Below are positions 54,371-64,000 of a DNA stretch of 64,000 nucleotides, piece after piece. This DNA comes from Symbiodinium natans. Lineage: Eukaryota; Sar; Dinophyceae; Suessiales; Symbiodiniaceae. The notes beneath the pieces were generated by a model, which saw nothing but the letters and a program-made list of their open reading frames with translations, made no database searches and had not been told where the DNA came from. The first letter of the stretch is position 1. Every line of letters begins with the position of its first letter. Location of the stretch: positions 348,501 to 412,500 of the forward strand of contig CAJNDS010001791.1 of NCBI GenBank assembly GCA_905221605.1, given 5' to 3'. Made by a program: the position numbers and the translations under genes.

Positions 54371-55286
54371 CTCTCTCTCTCTCGAGGAAATGAGAAGAGG
54401 CAAGGGCGGTCTCTCATTTCCTACAAAGATAGGGGCTTTCAGAGGACCTATTAAAAGATAGAAGAAGTTCTCTCACGTAGAAGATAGAAATTGATGAGTT
54501 GTGTCCTGTCCCATTTAAGGGATAGAGAAAGTCCTGCAAAACTGTTAGTTAGAGTAAAGGAGAGATCTCAAGTAGAAAAGGTAGAAGAGCTGTGTCGTTT
54601 CCTATGAAGAGATAAACGGCTTCTCTGATGACCTCTTCATTGATAGAGAAGCTATTTCTGAAAACTCGACATAGTAGAGAACTCTCTCTCTCATTTCCTG
54701 CGAAAAGCTAGAGGTCTCTCACGACGTATTGCGAGATAGAGAAGCTCTTTCATGTACCAGATAGGAAACGGTAGAGCTGAGGATTCCTCTACCTATTGAC
54801 GACATATGAAAAAGATAGGACATCAGAGAGCTCTTTTGATCTCTTACGCATTACCAATGTACTCTTCTATCTTTGAGTAGGAGATGAAAGAGCTCCTCTA
54901 ATCTTCTCATAGAAACAAAAGAAGCCCTGTATAGGAAACGAAAAGACCCTTTGATAACCAACAAAAGAACGGACATGAATCGATGTCATCCATCTTGTTA
55001 ATCATAATGAGAGATGGGACATGAAAGAACTCCTCGTTTGCTTGGAAATGAACTAGTTTTTTTCTGAGTGAAGGATCTCTCTTTCGAATAAATGAGATAT
55101 CTTTTCTATGTCCCTCTGTGTCGTGTTTGGAAATGAGAGAGCCCTCCCCCCCCTCCCCCCTCTCCTCTATCTTCTCATAGAAAATGGAAATGAACCATGT
55201 CCTCTTTCTTTTAATGCAGAATGCGAGAGCTCCTCTCTCTCTCCTTATGGGACATGCAAGTCCTCCTGTATTTTGTTTTCAATGAA

Positions 55287-55330
<44 letters not shown>

Positions 55331-55720
55331 AGGAAATGAGGAGAGGCAAGGGCGGTCTCTCATTTCCTACAAAGAGAGGGGCTTTCAGAGGACCTATTAA
55401 AAGATAGAAGAAGTTCTCTCACGTAGAAGATAGAAATTGATGAGTTGTGCCCTGTCCCATTTAAGGGATAGAGAAAGTCCTGCAAAACTGTTAGTTAGAG
55501 TAAAGGAGAGATCTCAAGTAGAAAAGGTAGAAGAGCTGTGTCATCTCCTATGAAGAGATAAACGGCTTCTCTGATGGCTTCTTCATTGATAGAGAAGCTA
55601 TTTCTGAAAACTCGACATAGTAGAGAACTCTCTCTCTCTCATTTCCTGCGAAAAGCTAGAGGTCTCTCACGACGTATTGCGAGATAGAGAAGCTCTTTCA
55701 TGTACCAGATAGGAAGCCGC

Positions 55721-55982
55721 CCTCAACCCTACATCCTCAACTTTATATATACCCTAAGTTCATTCTTTTTAGGGTTTAGTTTAGGATTTGCGGTTTAGGA
55801 TTTACGGGTTTAGGGTTTTGGGGCTTCGGTTCAGTGAACAATTATCTCAATCAATGAGGAAGTCCGTAACTTCTAGCGTGTATGTTGTTGCAAAGGAACA
55901 AATATAAATGAAGCATTTTGCTTTGTTTTTTAAATACTACACATGCAGGCTAAGCAAAAAGAACCCTAAAGGTATCAGCCAC
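55721..55982. other. Tail of unit 1 with telomere-like motif
   Basis: Unique sequence with a degenerate TTTAGGG tract (55768-55822), ending GGTATCAGCCAC at the junction with unit 2. It is the only place where the right end of a unit is seen; the end of unit 2 lies outside the window. Confidence 0.7.
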
Positions 55983-56034
55983 ATGTGAGAGAGCCCTTTC
56001 GGGTCTATTTTGCGTATCCTCTTGCTTGCCTTCT

Positions 56035-57690
56035 ATTTAATTAATTTAATTAATTTAATTAATTTAATTAATTTAATTAATTTAATTAATTGAATTAATT
56101 GAATTAATTGAATTAATAGAAATCAACAAATTTCTTTTGCGAATTCAATTAATTTAATTAATTCAATTAATTGGATTAATTGAATTAACTGAATTCGAAA
56201 AACCTCTTTCGCTAATTCAATTAATTCAATTAATTGGATTAATTGAATTAATTGAATTCGAAAAGCATCTTTCGCTAATTCAATTAATTCAATTAATTCA
56301 ATTATCTGTTTTTTTTTAAAACAAAGATTTTCCCTCTATTGAATTAAGTTTGAAATTAATTCAATTAATTTCATTTCATTCAATTAATTCAATTAATTGG
56401 ATTAATTGAATTAATTTGAATTCGAAAAGAATCTTTTCGCTAATTTCAATTAATTCAATTATTAATAAGTCAATTAATTCAATTAATTGCAATTAATTGG
56501 ATTAATGAATTAATGAATTCGAAAAGCAATCTTTCGCTAATTCAAATAGTCAATTAATTGAATTAATTGAATTAATTCAATACGCGGGAAATCCGGATTT
56601 CGATTAGGGAACCCCACATAATTGAATTAATTGAATTAATTGAATTCGAAAAACCTCTTTCGCTAATTCAATTAATTCAATTAATTGGATTAATTGGATT
56701 AATTGAATTAATTGAATTCGAAAAGCATCTTTCGCTAATTCAATTAATTCAATTAATTCAATTATCTGTGTTTTTTAAAAAACAAAGATTTTCCCTCTAT
56801 TGAATTAATTCAATTAATTCAATTAATTCAATTAATTCAATTAATTCAATTAATTCAATTAATTGGATTAATTGGATTAATTGAATTAATTGAATTCGAA
56901 AAGCATCTTTCGCTAATTCAATTAATTCAATTAATTCAATTAATTGGATTAATTGAATTAATTGAATTCGAAAAGCATCTTTCGCTAATTCAATTAATTC
57001 AATACGCGGGAAATCCGGATTTCGATTAGGGAACCCCACATAATTGAATTAATTGAATTAATTGAATTCGAAAAACCTCTTTCGCTAATTCAATTAATTC
57101 AATTAATTGAATTAATTCAATTAATTCAATTAATTGGATTAATTGAATTAATTGAATTCGAAAAGCATCTTTCGCTAATTCAATTAATTCAATTAATTCA
57201 ATTATCTGTTTTTTTTTTTTTAAACAAAGATTTTCCCTCTATTGAATTAATTCAATTAATTCAATTAATTCAATTAATTCAATTAATTCAATTAATTCAA
57301 TTAATTGGATTAATTGAATTAATTGAATTCGAAAAGCATCTTTCGCTAATTCAATTAATTCAATTAATTCAATTAATTGGATTAATTGAATTAATTGAAT
57401 TCGAAAAGCATCTTTCGCTAATTCAATTAATTCAATTAATTCAATTAATTCAATTAATTGAATTAATTGAATTAATTGAATTAATTGAATTAATTGAATT
57501 GAATTGAATTAATTCAATACGCGGGAAATCCGGATTTCGATTAGGGAACCCCACATAATTGAATTAATTGAATTAATTGAATTCGAAAAACCTCTTTCGC
57601 TAATTCAATTAATTCAATTAATTCAATTAATTCAATTAATTGGATTAATTGAATTAATCGAATTAGTTAGATTAATTAAATTAATTAAAG
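56035..57690. repeat. 9-bp satellite hairpin arrays, unit 2, first set
   Basis: Same composition as 44141-45890. The 41-bp cassette is at 56579, 57001 and 57516. The patch 56340-56580 is disturbed by many single-base insertions and deletions. Confidence 0.9.
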
Positions 57691-57704
57691 TGTCCATAAT
57701 CTGA

Positions 57705-58077
57705 GTTATCATAATTATGATAACTTTAGGTTCCCAAACCTGAGTTATCATGATTATGATAACTTTAGGTTCCCAAACCTGAGTCATCATAATTATGATA
57801 GCTTTAAGGTCCCCAGTCTGAGTTATCATGATTATGATAACCTTAGGTTCCCAAGCCTGAGTTATCATAATTATGATAACTTTAGGTTCCCAAACCTGAG
57901 TTATCATAATTATGATAACCTTAGGTTCCCAAACCTGAGTTATCATAATTATGATAACTTTAGGTTCCCAAACCTGAGTTATCATAATTATGATAACTTT
58001 AGAGTCACCAACTGGAGTTATCATAATTATGATAACTCCTTAGGGTCCCACCCCTGAGTTATCATAATTATGATAAC
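57705..58077. repeat. 20-bp palindrome array (array 3)
   Basis: Counterpart of 45913-46285 at +11,792, ten units. Confidence 0.95.
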
Positions 58078-58530
58078 TTTTAATTCGCAGCTTCACCTTA
58101 AGAGAGAGGCGCGCGAATAGGGGGGTGTAATATCAAGCGATTGTGTGCTACAATATGGAGTAGAGGCAGTGTGCAGGTAGGTGTGCGGGACGATGACATA
58201 AGACTAGTGAGTAGAATGATGAAGCGTTGAGCTCCGAAATCTTAAGGACCATGGCTTGTGATTTGAATCCTTGCAGCAAAAAAAGAGCTTAAAAACTTAA
58301 GGGCCAAAGCTTGCGGTTTAACTATTCTGGGCAAAAACTGGACCCCAAATCATGGGGACCAGGGCTTGCGATTTGACCTTTTGGAGCAAAAACTGGGCCC
58401 AAAATCTTAGGGACCAGGGCTTGCGATGCTACTCTTTGGAGTAAAAAACTCGCCCAAAATCTTCAGGACCAGGGCTTGCGATTTGACTCTTTGGAGCAAA
58501 AACTGTGCCCCAAATCTTAGGGACCAGGGC

Positions 58531-59035
58531 TCGATTTGGCCAAATTTTGCCGGGCAGCCTGCGGGCAAAATTTGGCCAAATCGGGCTGCTCTTCGTATGC
58601 CATGAGAAATGCGCGGCTCGATTTGGCCAAATTTTGCCCGGAGGCTGCCCGGCAAAATTTGGCCAAATCGAGCCGCGCATTTCTCAGCACGTACGACGAG
58701 CAGCCCGACTTGGCCAAATTTTGCCCGCAGACTTCCCGGCAAAATTTGGCCAAATCGAGCCGCGATAGTTTAAATAATTTCGGGCCTCCAGAAAGGCGCG
58801 GCTCGATTTGGCCAGATTTTGCCGGGCAGTCTGCGGGCAAAATTTGGCCAAATCGGGCTGCTCGTCGAACGCGATGAGAAATGCGCGGCTCGATTTGGCC
58901 AAAGTTTGCCGGGCAGCCTCCGGGCAAAATTTGGCCAAATCGAGCCGCGCCTTTCTGAAGGCCCGAGATTTTTAAACTATCGCGGCTCGATTTGGCCAAA
59001 TTTTGCCGGGCAGCTTCCGGGCAAAATTTGGCCAC
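58531..59035. repeat. GGCC-hairpin cluster, unit 2
   Basis: Counterpart of 46739-47242 with the same six hairpins and inverted spacers. It restores GATTTGGCCAG where unit 1 has GATGTGGCCAG, and carries a few private changes (GACTTGGCC, CAGCACG). Confidence 0.95.
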
Positions 59036-60496
59036 TCTTTGGAGCAAAAAATGCGCCCAAAAATCTTAAGGACCAGGGCTTGCGATTTGACTCTTTGGAG
59101 CAAAAACTAGGCCCCAAATTGTTAGGGACCAGGGCTTGCGATTTAACTCTTTGGAGCAAAAATTAGACCCAAAATCTTAAGGACCAGGGCTTGCGATTTG
59201 ACTCTTTGGAGCAAAAACTAGGCCCCAAATTGTTAGGGACCAGGGCTTGCGATTTAACTCTTTGGAGCAAAAATTAGACCCAAAATCTTAAGGACCAGGG
59301 CTTGCGATTTAACTCTTTTGGGCAAAACATGAACCCAAACTCTCATGGACCAGGGCTTGCGATTTGACTCTTTTAAGCAAAACATGAACCCAAACTCTCA
59401 GGGACCAGGGCTTGCGATTTGACATTTTGGAGCAAAAACTGGTCCCAAAATCTTAGGGACCAGGGCTTGCGATGCTACTTTTTGGAGCAAAAAATGCGCC
59501 CAAAATCTTAAGGACCAGGGCTTGCGATTTGACTCTTTGGAGCAAAAACTAGGCCCCAAATTGTTAGGGACCAGGGCTTGCGATTTAACTCTTTGGAGCA
59601 AAAATTAAACCCAAAATCTTAAGGACCAGGGCTTGCGATTTAACTCTTTTGGGCAAAACATGAACCCAAACTCTCATGGATCAGGGCTTGCGATTTGACT
59701 CTTTTAAGCAAAACATGAACCCAAACTCTCAGGGACCAGGGCTTGCGATTTGACATTTTGGAGCAAAAACTGGTCCCAAAATCTTAGGGACCAGGGCTTG
59801 CGATGCTACTTTTTGGAGCAAAAAATGCGCCCAAAATCTTAAGGACCAGGGCTTGCGATTTGACTCTTTGGAGCAAAAACTAGGCCCCAAATTGTTAGGG
59901 ACCAGGGCTTGCGATTTAACTCTTTGGAGCAAAAATTAGACCCAAAATCTAAGGACCAGGGCTTGCGATTTAACTCTTCATGGCAAAACATGAACCCAAA
60001 CTCTCATGGACCAGGGCTTGCGATTTGACTCTTTTAAGCAAAACATGAACCCAAACTCTCAGGGACCAGGGCTTGCGATGCTACTTTTTGGAGCAAAAAA
60101 TGCGCCCAAAATCTTAAGGACCAGGGCTTGCGATTTGACTCTTTGGAGCAAAAACTAGGCCCCAAATTGTTAGGGACCAGGGCTTGCGATTTAACTCTTT
60201 GGAGCAAAAATTAGACCCAAAATCTTAAGGACCAGGGCTTGCGATTTAACTCTTTTGGGCAAAACATGAACCCAAACTCTCATGGACCAGGGCTTGCGAT
60301 TTGACTCTTTTAAGCAAAACATGAACCCAAACTCTCAGGGACCAGGGCTTGCGATTTGACATTTTAGAGCAAAAACTGGTCCCAAAATCTTAGGGACCAG
60401 GGCTTGCGATGCTACTTTTTGGAGCAAAAAATGCGCCCAAAATCTTAAGGACCAGGGCTTGCGATTTGACTCTTTGGAGCAAAAACTAGGCCCCAA
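59036..60496. repeat. 56-bp satellite with 331-bp higher-order repeat, unit 2
   Basis: Counterpart of 47243-48703; near-identical blocks start at 59398 and 59729. Shorter arrays of the same monomer flank it at 58232-58530 and 61933-62499. Confidence 0.9.
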
Positions 60497-61395
60497 TTCA
60501 ATTAATTGGATTAATTGAATTAATTGAATTCGAAAAAGCCTCTTTCGCTAATCCAATTAATTCAATTAATTCAATTATCTATTTCTTTTTTCAAAGCAAA
60601 GATTTCCCCTCTATTGAATTAATTCAATTAATTCAATTAATTCAATTAATTCAATTAATTCAATTCGTTCAATTAATTGAATTAATTGAATTAATTGAAT
60701 TCGAAAAGCCTCCTTCGCTAATTCAAGTAATTCAATTAATTCAATTAACTGAATTAATTGAATTAATTGAATTAATTGAATTAATTGAATTAATTGAATT
60801 AATTCAATACGCGGGAAATCCGGATTTCGATTAGGGAACCCCACATAATTGAATTAATTGCATTAATTGAATTCGAAAAACCTCTTTCGCTAATTCAATT
60901 AATTCAATTAATTCAATTAATTGGATTAATTGAATTAATTGAATTCGAAAGCCTCTTTCGCTAATTCAATTAATTCAATTAATTCAATTATCTATTTCTT
61001 TTTTTCAAAACAAAGATTTCCCCCCTATTGAATTAATTCAATTAATTCAATTAATTCAATTAATTCAATTAATTGAACTAATTGAATTAATTGAATTAAT
61101 TGAATTCGAAAAACCTCCTTCGCTAATTCAATTAATTCAATTAGTTCAATTAATTCAATTAATTGAATTAATTGAATTAATTGAATTAAGTGAATTAGTT
61201 GAATTAATTGAATTAATACAATACGCGGGAAATCCGGATTTCGATTAGGGAACCCCACATAATTGAATTAATTGAAATAATTGAATTCGAAAAACCTCTT
61301 TCGCTAATTCAACTAATTCAATTAATTCAATTAATTCAATTAATTGGATTAATTGAATTAATTGAATTAATTAGATTAATTAAATTAATTAAAGG
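60497..61395. repeat. 9-bp satellite hairpin arrays, unit 2, second set
   Basis: Counterpart of 48704-49610, with 41-bp cassettes at 60806 and 61220. Confidence 0.9.
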
Positions 61396-61408
61396 GTCCA
61401 TAATCTGA

Positions 61409-61781
61409 GTTATCATAATTATGATAACTTTAGGTTCCCAAACCTGAGTTATCATGATTATGATAACCTTAGGTTCCCAAACCTGAGTCATCATAATTAT
61501 GATAACTTTAAGGTCCCCAGTCTGAGTTATCATGATTATGATAACCTTAGGTTCCCAAGCCTGAGTTATCATAATTATGATAACTTTAGGTTCCCAAACC
61601 TGAGTTATCATGATTATGATAACCTTAGGTTCCCAAACCTGAGTTATCATAATTATGATAACTTTAGGTTCCCAAACCTGAGTTATCATAATTACGATAA
61701 CTTTAGAGTCACCAACTGGAGTTATCATAATTATGATAACTCCTTAGGGTCCCACCCCTGAGTTATCATAATTATGGTAAC
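61409..61781. repeat. 20-bp palindrome array (array 4)
   Basis: Counterpart of 49616-49988 at +11,793; it shares the asymmetric variants of array 2, so arrays 2 and 4 are closer to each other than to 1 and 3. Confidence 0.95.
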
Positions 61782-62499
61782 TTTTAATTCGCAGCTTCAC
61801 CTTAAGAGAGAGGTGCGCGAATAGGGGGGTGTAATATCAAGCGATTGTGTGCTACAATATGGAGTAGAGGAGGTGTGAGCAAGTAGGTGTGCGGGACGAT
61901 GGAATAGGACGAGTGAGTAGAATGATGAAGCGTTGAGCTCAAAATCTTAAGGACCATGGCTTGTGATTTGACTCCTTGCAGCAAAAAAAGAGCCTAAAAA
62001 CTTAAGGACCAAAGCTTGCGGTTTAACTATTCTGGGCAAAAACTGGGCCCCAAATCTTAGGGACCAGGGCTTGCGATTTGACCTTTTGGAGCAAAAACTG
62101 GGCCCAAAATCTTAGGGACCAGAGCTTGCGATGCTACTCTTTGGAGCAAAAAATGCGCCCAAAATCTTCAGGACCAGGGCTTGCGATTTGACTCTTTGGA
62201 GCAAAAACTGAGCCCCAAATCTTAGGGACCAGGGCTTGCGATTTGACTCTTTGGCGCAAAAATTAAAACCAAAATCTTAGGGATCAGGGCTTGCGATTTG
62301 ACTCTTTGGAGCAAAAACTGGGCCCAAGATCTTAGGGACTAGGGCTTGCGATGTCACTCTTTGGAGCAAAAAATGAACCCAAGATCTTAGGGACCAGGGC
62401 TTGCGATTTGACTCTTTGGAGCAAAAATTGGGCCCCAAATCTTAGGGACCAGGGCTTGCGATTTGACTCTTTGGAGCAAAATATGAACCCAAAATGTTA

Positions 62500-64000
62500 A
62501 TGTTTTCTGGAACCCCACAATAAGAAACTTACCAAATTTTGCTAATTTTATAGATTTTACCTTTAACGTAAAATTGAGAAAAAATAAAATTGATACGAAG
62601 ACGCACCATTAAGCCAAACATCACATAACCAAATAATAAAAAACTGACTAATTTTATCAATTTTAATGCTTTCTGGGACTCCGTAAAATCAGAATCTATG
62701 AGGTATATTAATTTGTCATGTGCATCAATATTAAATTGAAAATAAAACCGGAAAATAATAATATAAGATTATATATATTTTTAGTTTATTATTGTTTCAC
62801 CAATTTCATTTCAAATGATCTTTTTGAAAAAAAAACGCAAAAAAGGAAAACGAAAAATGTAACAGTTTCACAAATGCAGAGTACATATATATATAATATA
62901 TGTACATACAATATGAGTACAGAGTCGTAACCAGAGTATTGTTGTTTTGCTTAGTGGTGCGTCTTTGCTCTATATGTGCTTGTTTTGCTTGCTGCTATGT
63001 CTTCGCTTACTATATGCCTGTTTGGTTATGTGATGTTTTGCTTAGTGGTGCGTCTTCGATCTAGATGCGCTTGTCTTGCTTATTGGCGCGTCTTCGCTTC
63101 CTACATGTTCTATATGCTGTTGTTATACTTATTGGTGCGTCTTCGCATACTATTTGCGGTTGTCTTGCTTAGTGGTGCATTAAACCCTATCTTCAGCTCC
63201 TTGCAACCTCCGTTTTTGGGCATGTTCAATTTTTCCTGGTTTTACTGATGTTCACCAATAGCAAGCCTTAAAACGTTCAAACCAACACTTTAAACACTGA
63301 TCCCTAAACCCGAAATCTTAAACCCTAAGCCGCCTTCTAAACCCTTAGCCTGTCTTCAACTCCTTACAACCTCCGTTTTTGGACATGTCCCATCTTGGTC
63401 TGGTTTTTATTGGTTTTCGCCTATACAAAACCCAGAACTTTCAAGCCAACACTTCAAACCCTAAACCCTAAACGCCATTTTTGGACATGTCCATTTTCCC
63501 TTGTCTTTCTGATTTCATCTATAGGTTTTAATAGTTATTTGATAATAATAGCGTTCATACTGATATTGATAGGAACCCCATTAATTTTTAGATAGAATCA
63601 TATCAAGACGAATAGGATTCTTTTCATGTGTTTTTTGATGAATTGTAGTAAGATTCATATTCATATTCACGTTAACAGAATTCTTCTTAATCTTAATAAC
63701 ATTCACATTAAGATGAACAGGATTCCTATTGAAATAATACTCCTATTAGATTTAACTCTTATTTCCTGCAAAATGCATTCCTGCAAAAAGATAGAGGAGG
63801 GTTTCTCATGACCTATTGCGAGATAGAGAGAAGCTCTTTCATGTAAGAGGTAGGAAATGGCAGAGCTGAGCGCTCCTCCTACCTAGTGACAGGAAATGAA
63901 AAACACAGAGAGCTTCCATCCGTTTTACGAATGAGTTCCTTTATCTCTGAATAGGAGATGAATGAGCTCCTCTATCTTCTCAAAGGAAATGCAAGAATGG
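62500..64000. other. AT-rich and purine-rich end of unit 2
   Basis: Matches 50707-52207, including the 35-bp inverted arms, the GGTGCGTCTTCG minisatellite, the 163-bp tandem repeat with CCCTAAA motifs and the start of the purine-rich block. Open frames at 62718-63811 are identical to those of unit 1 but are AT-rich, low-complexity readings without domains. Confidence 0.8.

Larger units (their letters stand above)
51970..55720. repeat. Purine/pyrimidine-rich tandem block, five diverged copies
   Basis: The marker TATTGCGAGATAGAGA...AAGCTCTTTCATGTA occurs near 52025, 52665, 53550, 54730 and 55675, so unit length varies (about 640-1180 bp). The last three copies are very similar; they differ mainly by a 228-bp insertion in the third. 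Small-scale sequence is a mosaic of GAGATAGAAGAGCTCTCTCA-like pieces rich in GAGCTC. No coding capacity is credible. Confidence 0.8.
44088..55982. repeat. 11.9-kb macro-repeat, unit 1
   Basis: Begins ATGTGAGAGAGCCCTTTCGG; the same start recurs at 55983. From 45.9 kb onward corresponding points lie 11,792-11,793 bp apart (11,895 at the extreme left, because the 9-bp arrays differ in length). Internal order: 9-bp hairpin arrays; palindrome array; spacer of about 185 bp; 56-bp satellite; GGCC-hairpin cluster; 56-bp satellite with higher-order repeat; second set of hairpin array, palindrome array, spacer and satellite; AT-rich segment; purine/pyrimidine-rich tandem block; telomere-like tail. No convincing gene except a short GC-rich exon-like insert at 54171-54306. 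Confidence 0.9.
55983..64000. repeat. 11.9-kb macro-repeat, unit 2 (truncated by window end)
   Basis: Head-to-tail copy of unit 1 up to the equivalent of about 52,207. Scattered substitutions separate the units (for example at the equivalents of 46,348, 46,900 and 47,015), so they are not the same sequence placed twice. Confidence 0.9.

Noticed and set aside
54038-54461. ORFs with poly-Ser/Leu or poly-Glu/Arg around (CT)n and (TTC)n
   Set aside because: Low-complexity translations of microsatellites, apart from the GC-rich insert reported separately.
1-64000. Dinoflagellate spliced-leader relicts (CCGTAGCCATTTTGGCTCAAG-like)
   Set aside because: No convincing match seen by eye on either strand; partial look-alikes such as GGCTATTTTGGCTAATTG near 35356 lack the defining 5' part.
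44088-64000. Macro-repeat as pure assembly duplication of one locus
   Set aside because: The two units differ at several scattered substitutions and in array lengths, and arrays 1/3 and 2/4 pair as expected for true duplicates; not fully excluded without reads.

Overview
This window looks like nuclear DNA from a dinoflagellate, probably a Symbiodiniaceae-like species. Four things point there: (i) split pentatricopeptide-repeat (PPR) coding pieces of the dinoflagellate type (for example ITYNACISACEKAG); (ii) coding sequence cut into many short exons by introns ending in pyrimidine-rich AG, with some GT donors and a possible GC donor; (iii) plant-type TTTAGGG/CCCTAAA repeats scattered inside the sequence; (iv) very large intergenic spaces full of microsatellites. 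There are no bacterial operons, no rRNA or tRNA gene I can defend, and no CRISPR array. I did not find the dinoflagellate spliced-leader sequence. Exon limits are inferred by eye from reading frames and splice-like dinucleotides, so most gene calls are partial.

Layout. 1-2.9 kb: one broken-up PPR gene on the + strand. 3-16 kb: sparse, with isolated exon-like pieces on both strands, simple repeats and degenerate telomere-like tracts. 16-21 kb: the best gene of the window, a many-exon + strand protein rich in alpha-helical leucine/alanine segments (HEAT/ARM-like; a karyopherin-type protein is one possibility). Exon-like pieces at 21.4-26.2 kb may continue it. 26.9-29 kb: a + strand gene with an organelle-targeting-like N terminus. 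29-38 kb: further exon pieces, including a minus-strand gene with a Cys/His-rich segment (35.2-36.8 kb) facing away from a small + strand gene (36.98-37.63 kb). 38-44.05 kb: a tandem duplication of about 3 kb carrying a gene pair, each copy with a different single-base lesion. From 44,088 to the end: two head-to-tail copies of a unit of about 11.8-11.9 kb (the second runs off the window), built almost entirely from several families of palindromic or tandem satellite.

The most unusual content is this macro-repeat. Each unit nests 9-bp inverted arrays forming long hairpins, a 41-bp cassette with a 14-bp palindrome, arrays of a 20-bp perfect palindrome at about 39-bp spacing, a cluster of six GGCC-centred hairpins separated by spacers that are themselves inverted copies, 56-bp satellite arrays with a six-monomer higher-order repeat of 331 bp, and a purine/pyrimidine-rich block with five internal copies. 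The two units differ by scattered substitutions, so they look like a real duplication and not a simple assembly echo. Two short palindromic elements resembling non-autonomous DNA transposons (MITEs) lie at 16.15 and 21.58 kb, the second with an 8-bp target-site-like duplication.
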